Shown in pieces: positions 60,214 through 64,000 of a stretch of 64,000 nucleotides of DNA. Location of the stretch: NCBI RefSeq assembly GCF_020400725.1, contig NZ_JAINVG010000017.1:48164-112163 (forward strand), read 5' to 3'. The translations under genes were made by a program, and so were the position numbers. The stretch comes from Streptomyces sp. NK15101. GTDB taxonomy: Bacteria; Actinomycetota; Actinomycetes; Streptomycetales; Streptomycetaceae. Numbering within the stretch: position 1 is the stretch's first letter; the number at the start of each line of letters is the position of its first letter. Under the pieces are notes generated by a model. That model was given only the letters and a program-made list of their open reading frames with translations. It was not told the DNA's origin and searched no databases.

Positions 60214-61014
60214 TCAGGCCGGGCCGGAGCCCCGGGCCGCCGACAGATGCGCGGCGGCGGCCTGCTGCAGGTGGGTGATGTCGCTGGAGACGGTGGCGAA
60301 GGTGAACCCCTCGGCGAGCCGCTTGGCGGCGCCCTCCCCGTCCAGGACGTGGATGCCGCAGGCGATGCCGTGGCGGCGGGCCGTCTCCGTGATCCGGACC
60401 AGCGCGGCTTCCAGCGCGTCGGCGGCGGCCGGGTCGCCGAACCAGCGGGCCCCGAGCGCGGCCGACAGGTCGGCGGGCCCGACGTACACCGCGTCGAGGC
60501 CCTCCGTCGCGCAGATGGCCTCCAGGTCGTCGAGCGCGGCCGCCGTCTCGATCATCACGATGCACGCCACCCGGTCGTCGATCTCGGCGGGCACGGAGCC
60601 CAGGCGCAGCTCGGCCCGGACGGGCCCGCCGAGGCTGCGCGTCCCCGCCGGGTGGTGCCGGCAGGCCCGTACCGCGGTCCGTGCCTGCTCGGCGCTCTCG
60701 ACCATCGGGACGACGACGCCGCGCGCTCCGGTGTCGAGCGCGATGCCGATCGCGACCGGGTCCGGCGCGGGCACCCGGATGATCCCGGCGGAGCGGCCGC
60801 GGGCGTCCACCGCCAGCATCGCCGCCTGCCAGCCGGGCTGGTGCAGCACGCCGTGCTGGCCGTCCACGCCGATGTAGTCGTAGCCGAGTCCGGCGATCCG
60901 CTCGGTGCCGGCCGGGTTGTCCAGGGCGATCCAGTAGCCGACGAGGCGCTCGCGGCCGCGCAGCCGCGCGGCGAACGCGTCCGGGCCGTGGGACGGGGAG
61001 GCCTCCACGCTCAC
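60214..61014 (-). CDS. HpcH/HpaI-type class II aldolase
   Basis: A 266-residue TIM-barrel enzyme. GYDYIGVDGQHGVLHQPGW, VPMVESAEQA, IVMIETAAALDDL and DAVYVGPADLSAALG give the metal ligands Glu and Asp and the phosphate-like binding loop. It cleaves or forms carbon-carbon bonds between a 2-oxo acid (pyruvate or oxaloacetate) and an aldehyde. In this operon it could build a hydroxylated 2-oxo acid skeleton. GTG 61014 overlaps the dioxygenase stop by 4 bp (GTGA). Confidence 0.88.
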   Translation of the reverse strand: MSVEASPSHGPDAFAARLRGRERLVGYWIALDNPAGTERIAGLGYDYIGVDGQHGVLHQPGWQAAMLAVDARGRSAGIIRVPAPDPVAIGIALDTGARGVVVPMVESAEQARTAVRACRHHPAGTRSLGGPVRAELRLGSVPAEIDDRVACIVMIETAAALDDLEAICATEGLDAVYVGPADLSAALGARWFGDPAAADALEAALVRITETARRHGIACGIHVLDGEGAAKRLAEGFTFATVSSDITHLQQAAAAHLSAARGSGPA

Positions 61015-61871
61015 TCGCCGGCCTTCAGCGCGTAGCTCCGCTTGCCGTCGAGGCCGACGGGCACGTCGCCGGTGATGGACACCCGGTGCAGCACCCGCTG
61101 GTGCCGCCCGTAGTCGTTGACCGCGTAGTGCTGGGTGTTGCGGTTGTCGAAGACGAGGACGTCGCCGGGCCGCCAGGTCCAGCGCGCGGTGTTCTCCGGC
61201 CGCCGCACGTACGACTGGAGCACGTCGATGATCGGCCGGGACTCGCGCGGCTCCATGCCCACCAGCCACTGCGCGAAGCCGCCGAGGAACAGGCTCGGTT
61301 CGCCGGACTCCGGGTGCACCCGCACCACGGGGTGGGCGGCCTCGAACCGGCGGGCCAGGAACGCCGCGCGCACCTTGTCCCCGCGCTCGGTCCCCAGCCG
61401 CGGCTGCTCCGCGTGGTTGGTGTGCACGGCCCAGAGCCGGTCGGCCACCTCGCGCAGTTCGGCCGGCAGGTCCTTGTAGCCGGCGGCCGCGTTCGCGACC
61501 ATCGTGTCCCCGCCGTACGGGGGCAGCACCACGCTGCGCAGGGTCGTGCCCAGCGACGGGGCGGTGGTGAAGCTGATGTCGGTGTGCCAGTGGTCGGCAC
61601 GCTGGTCCTCGCCGTCGACCGGGATGACCTGGGGGGTGCCGTCGACCGTCCGCATCATCGGGTGCGTCTGGGTGAGCGGGCCGAACCGGGCGGCGAAGGC
61701 GAGCTGGTGCTCGTCGCTGATGTCCTGGTCCCGGAAGAACAGGACCTTGTGCTCCAGGAACGCGGCGTGGATCTGCCCGAAGACGGAATCCGACAACTCG
61801 GTGGAGAGGTCGATGCCCGTCACCTCCGCGCCGATCTTTCCGCCGATCCTGCGTATGTCGAAGAGGGACAC
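61011..61871 (-). CDS. TauD/TfdA-type Fe(II)/2-oxoglutarate dioxygenase
   Basis: A 286-residue dioxygenase. His96 and Asp98 (HWHTDISF) and the distal His in NTQHYAVNDY form the iron triad; Arg in RVLHRVSI binds 2-oxoglutarate. The start SLFDIRRIGGKIGAEVTGIDLS is typical. I chose GTG 61871 because GGAAGGA lies six bases upstream; ATG 61877 touches that site. It is the first gene of the long minus-strand operon reaching 51.5 kb. It probably hydroxylates, epoxidises or desaturates a pathway amino acid. A taurine role is possible but unlikely here. Confidence 0.88.
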   Translation of the reverse strand: MSLFDIRRIGGKIGAEVTGIDLSTELSDSVFGQIHAAFLEHKVLFFRDQDISDEHQLAFAARFGPLTQTHPMMRTVDGTPQVIPVDGEDQRADHWHTDISFTTAPSLGTTLRSVVLPPYGGDTMVANAAAGYKDLPAELREVADRLWAVHTNHAEQPRLGTERGDKVRAAFLARRFEAAHPVVRVHPESGEPSLFLGGFAQWLVGMEPRESRPIIDVLQSYVRRPENTARWTWRPGDVLVFDNRNTQHYAVNDYGRHQRVLHRVSITGDVPVGLDGKRSYALKAGE

Positions 61872-62232
61872 CGGCATTCCTTCCGAACCTGTCAGGAGAC
61901 CTGTGCTCCCGTGCTGGGATGGCCGCGCGGGCATCGGGCGCGATACGCCGTCCCGGCACGGGAGTAGAACCCGGCGGTCGGACGGGACCGGCCGGGCAGG
62001 ACGGCGCCGATCACATCACGGGCCGGAAATCGGCGGCAACAGGACGCGGAATTGCGAAGCGACTTCACCAACTCGCTCCCGTCGCACGGGAAAAGGAGCC
62101 GGGAAACCGGCCGACTTGTTCAAGTCGTTCTTCTCCGGCGGTCCCCGCTTGCCTGCCCTCCGGCGTTCCGGGGATTCTCGGACCGCCGCGCTCGCGCCCT
62201 TGAACCGTCATCTGCAGAAAAGGACCGCCGAC
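61872..62232. other. 361-bp divergent intergenic region with a palindrome
   Basis: It separates the dioxygenase operon from the tautomerase gene. It holds the inverted repeat GACTTG-TT-CAAGTC at 62113-62126, a good operator shape. I searched both strands and found no copy of the shared promoter element, so these two operons may be regulated differently. Confidence 0.5.
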
Positions 62233-62439
62233 ATGCCGGTGATCACCGTCAACTGGTGGCAGGGCAATGACAGAGGAGCCCGGAGGGAGCTGGTGGCGGG
62301 CATCACCGATGTCGTCACCCGGGTCTCCGGGTGCCCGGACGACGCCGTCACCGTCATCGTCCGTGACGTGGCCCCGGACCACTGGGGCAGGGGCGGTCGC
62401 CTCGTCGACGAACCCCGCTCCCCGCGGGGCCTGCAATGA
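62233..62439 (+). CDS. 4-oxalocrotonate tautomerase family protein
   Basis: A 68-residue protein. Pro follows the start Met (MPVITVNWWQG), giving the N-terminal proline that acts as general base. GARRELVAGITDVVTRVSGCPDDAVTVIVRDV matches the beta-alpha-beta unit of the superfamily. It would tautomerise an enol or unsaturated oxo acid, consistent with the aldolase and PrpF-type genes nearby. AAAAGGA precedes ATG 62233. Its stop overlaps the MFS start by 4 bp. Confidence 0.88.
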   Translation: MPVITVNWWQGNDRGARRELVAGITDVVTRVSGCPDDAVTVIVRDVAPDHWGRGGRLVDEPRSPRGLQ

Positions 62440-63698
62440 CACTGGGCTCCCTGCATCCGAACATCAGGCTGCGGATCGTCGTCGGCTTCGTCCAGCGGCT
62501 GCTGTCCGTCATGCTCATGCCGCTCCTCGTCATCCACCTGGCGAACCTGTACGGTCCCGCCGTCGCCGGTGTCCTGACCGTCTGCGTCGCGGCGGCCGGC
62601 ATCGCCTCCAACTTCCTCGGCGGACACTTCGCCGACGTGTACGGCCGCCGCCCCGTCATGGTGGCGGGCGAGCTGGGTGCCACCCTCACCTTCGGCCTGC
62701 TCGCCCTGGCGAACTCGCCCTGGTGGACGTCCGGCGTCGCCACCTTCGCCCTGTTTCTGCTCAACACCTGCTGCTCGCAGCTGGCCACCCCGGCCGCCGA
62801 CGCGATGATGGTCGACGTCTCCACCCCCGAGAACCGCCCGCTCGTCTACACGATCAACTACTGGTCGATCAACCTCGCCTTCACCGCGGGCGCGCTCCTC
62901 GGCGGCTTCCTCTACGACGGCCACTTCCTCCAGCTGTTGACCGGCGCGGCCGCGCTGTGCCTGCTGACCACGGCGGTGATGTGGCGCTGGATCAGCGAGA
63001 CCGCCCCGACCAGCGGCAAGGCGGCCGCGACCGGGCTTGCCGCGATGCTGCGCGGCTACCTCGCCGTCGCCCGGGACCGGGTCTTCCTCCGCCAGCTGGT
63101 CGCGGCCGCGCTGATCGCGGCCGTCGAGATGCAGATCGGCTACTACATCGCCGTCCGCCTCGCCCGTGAGTTCCCGGAGCAGACGCTCCTGGCCGTGGGC
63201 GACTGGAGCGTCAACGTCGACGGCGTCGCGATCCTCGGCGTCCTGCGGGCCGTCAACGCGGCCCTGGTCGTCGCCCTCATCCTCGTCGCCAAGACGCTGC
63301 TGGCGCGCGTGTCCGAGCGCGTCAGGCTGTACGGCGGCATCGCGGTCTTCACCGTCGGCTACATGGTCTGGGCCGTGAGCGACGTGGGCTGGATCCTCAT
63401 CGCCGCCGCGGTCCTGCTCACCTTCGGCGAGATCGCCAGCGTCCCGGTGCGGCAGGCGCTGCTGGCCGACCTGATCGACGCCGAGGCCCGCACCAAGTAC
63501 ATGGCGGCGTACGCGCTCAACGCCCGGATCGGCCTGCTCGTCGCCGCCCTGTGCGTCACCCTGGGCGCGTTCGTCCCCTCCCTCGCCATGGGGCTGCTGT
63601 ACGGGACGGCCGGGCTCGCCGCGATCCTCCTCTACCGGTCCCTGCTCGCCGTCCGCGCCGTCCGTGAGGCCGAGAAGGTCACCGTCCCGGTGGCGTGA
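62436..63698 (+). CDS. MFS transporter, 12-segment type
   Basis: A 420-residue transporter with about 12 hydrophobic segments. [17 protein letters not shown] is the loop 2-3 signature GxxxDxx[25 protein letters not shown] is the antiporter-type motif of segment 5. It differs from the two 14-segment exporters at 31-34.5 kb. It probably exports the product of the right-hand operons or imports a precursor. ATG 62436 overlaps the tautomerase stop (ATGA). Confidence 0.88.
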   Translation: MTLGSLHPNIRLRIVVGFVQRLLSVMLMPLLVIHLANLYGPAVAGVLTVCVAAAGIASNFLGGHFADVYGRRPVMVAGELGATLTFGLLALANSPWWTSGVATFALFLLNTCCSQLATPAADAMMVDVSTPENRPLVYTINYWSINLAFTAGALLGGFLYDGHFLQLLTGAAALCLLTTAVMWRWISETAPTSGKAAATGLAAMLRGYLAVARDRVFLRQLVAAALIAAVEMQIGYYIAVRLAREFPEQTLLAVGDWSVNVDGVAILGVLRAVNAALVVALILVAKTLLARVSERVRLYGGIAVFTVGYMVWAVSDVGWILIAAAVLLTFGEIASVPVRQALLADLIDAEARTKYMAAYALNARIGLLVAALCVTLGAFVPSLAMGLLYGTAGLAAILLYRSLLAVRAVREAEKVTVPVA

Positions 63699-63789
63699 GG
63701 TGACCAAGCAGCACCGGATCCGCGGCACCTTCCGTGACTCGGCCAAGTCCGCTTGCCGGGCGGGAGCGGTCGCGGATCTGATGCACCCC

Positions 63790-64000
63790 ATGACGAAACG
63801 GCTGTTCACCTCGGAGTCGGTGACCGAGGGCCACCCGGACAAGATCGCCGACCAGATCAGCGACGCCATCCTCGACGCGCTGCTGGACAAGGACCCGGCG
63901 GCCCGCGTGGCCGTCGAGACGCTGATCACCACCGGTCAGGTCCACGTCGCGGGCGAGGTCACCACGTCCGCGTACGCGCCGATCGCCCAGCTGGTGCGGG
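63790..64000 (+). CDS. metK: S-adenosylmethionine synthetase, 5' part
   Basis: The first 70 residues before the right edge. [29 protein letters not shown] is the methionine-binding N-terminal signature with the His and Asp active-site residues; VHVAGEVTT follows. It makes SAM from methionine and ATP. I see no ribosome site at ATG 63790. The frame is open upstream to GTG 63700, 2 bp after the MFS stop, which would add 30 residues unlike other MetK proteins. Lying directly behind an MFS gene, it may be a cluster-dedicated copy raising SAM supply for the methyltransferases. Confidence 0.88.
   Translation, partial: MTKRLFTSESVTEGHPDKIADQISDAILDALLDKDPAARVAVETLITTGQVHVAGEVTTSAYAPIAQLVR

Noticed and set aside
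61872..62232. A copy of the shared promoter element upstream of the dioxygenase operon
   Set aside because: GCACGGGAGTAGAACC at 61956 has the box outline, but no NANNNT hexamer follows at 20 bp. No other candidate was found on either strand.
1..64000. tRNA, rRNA, CRISPR arrays, insertion sequences, replication origin
   Set aside because: I saw no tRNA-like cloverleaf, no rRNA stretch, no regularly spaced short repeats and no transposase or DnaA-box cluster.

Overview
The window is very GC-rich, densely coding DNA with strong third-position GC bias, frequent GTG starts and many 4-base ATGA/GTGA gene overlaps. This points to a Streptomyces or close actinomycete relative. Nearly all of it looks like a large specialised-metabolite gene cluster: 51 coding regions (two cut by the window edges), no rRNA, tRNA, insertion sequence or CRISPR array that I can see, and no recognisable transcriptional regulator.

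Layout. (1) 1-8 kb: an edge-truncated NRPS condensation-adenylation protein, an FAD monooxygenase and an acyl-CoA-dehydrogenase-like monooxygenase on the minus strand, divergent from a molybdopterin oxidoreductase and a solute-binding-like protein with no signal peptide. (2) 8-14.6 kb, minus strand: asparagine synthetase, adenylation-carrier protein, a PP-loop ATPase fused to a degenerate condensation domain, and an Asp/Glu racemase-type protein. (3) 14.9-39.8 kb: tailoring-type genes in divergent pairs: three berberine-bridge-type flavoproteins, an F420-type oxidoreductase, an acyl-CoA ligase, an acyl-CoA dehydrogenase, an SDR, two membrane acyltransferases, a type II thioesterase, two methyltransferases, two tandem MFS exporters and a multicopper oxidase. 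(4) 39.8-46.4 kb, minus strand: three ATP-grasp ligases with a serine-acetyltransferase/cysteine-synthase pair and a double-GNAT protein. (5) 46.8-51.4 kb, plus strand: an aldehyde-dehydrogenase-like protein, a ThDP enzyme, an AMP-forming ligase and a small membrane protein. (6) 51.5-61.9 kb, minus strand: a coupled operon of a TauD-type dioxygenase, an HpcH aldolase, a second cysteine synthase, a second asparagine synthetase, a PrpF-type isomerase, an acyl-CoA-dehydrogenase-like flavoprotein, a cyclic amidohydrolase and a monooxygenase fused to an FMN reductase. (7) 62.2-64 kb: a 4-OT tautomerase, an MFS exporter and the start of an S-adenosylmethionine synthetase gene.

The strongest new observation is regulatory. 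Fifteen intergenic sites carry the same directional element: a 16-bp box GCA-N7-AGA(T/A)G(C/n), then exactly 20 bp, then a minus-10-like hexamer NANNNT. Every copy points at a downstream gene. Five divergent intergenic regions carry two copies back to back. In two cases the predicted start point is the A of the start codon, giving leaderless mRNAs. The copies stretch from 2.7 kb to 46.8 kb and tie otherwise unrelated genes, such as the molybdopterin enzyme and the multicopper oxidase, into one putative regulon. The activator is not in the window.

How the genes may work together (inference): CysE/CysK pairs make beta-substituted alanines from activated serine. Asparagine synthetases, ATP-grasp ligases, the PP-loop protein and the NRPS-type proteins add nitrogen and form amide bonds. 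The flavin, molybdenum, iron and copper oxidases tailor the product, and three MFS proteins export it. I cannot name the product. Parts 1-3 and part 6 could belong to two adjoining clusters.
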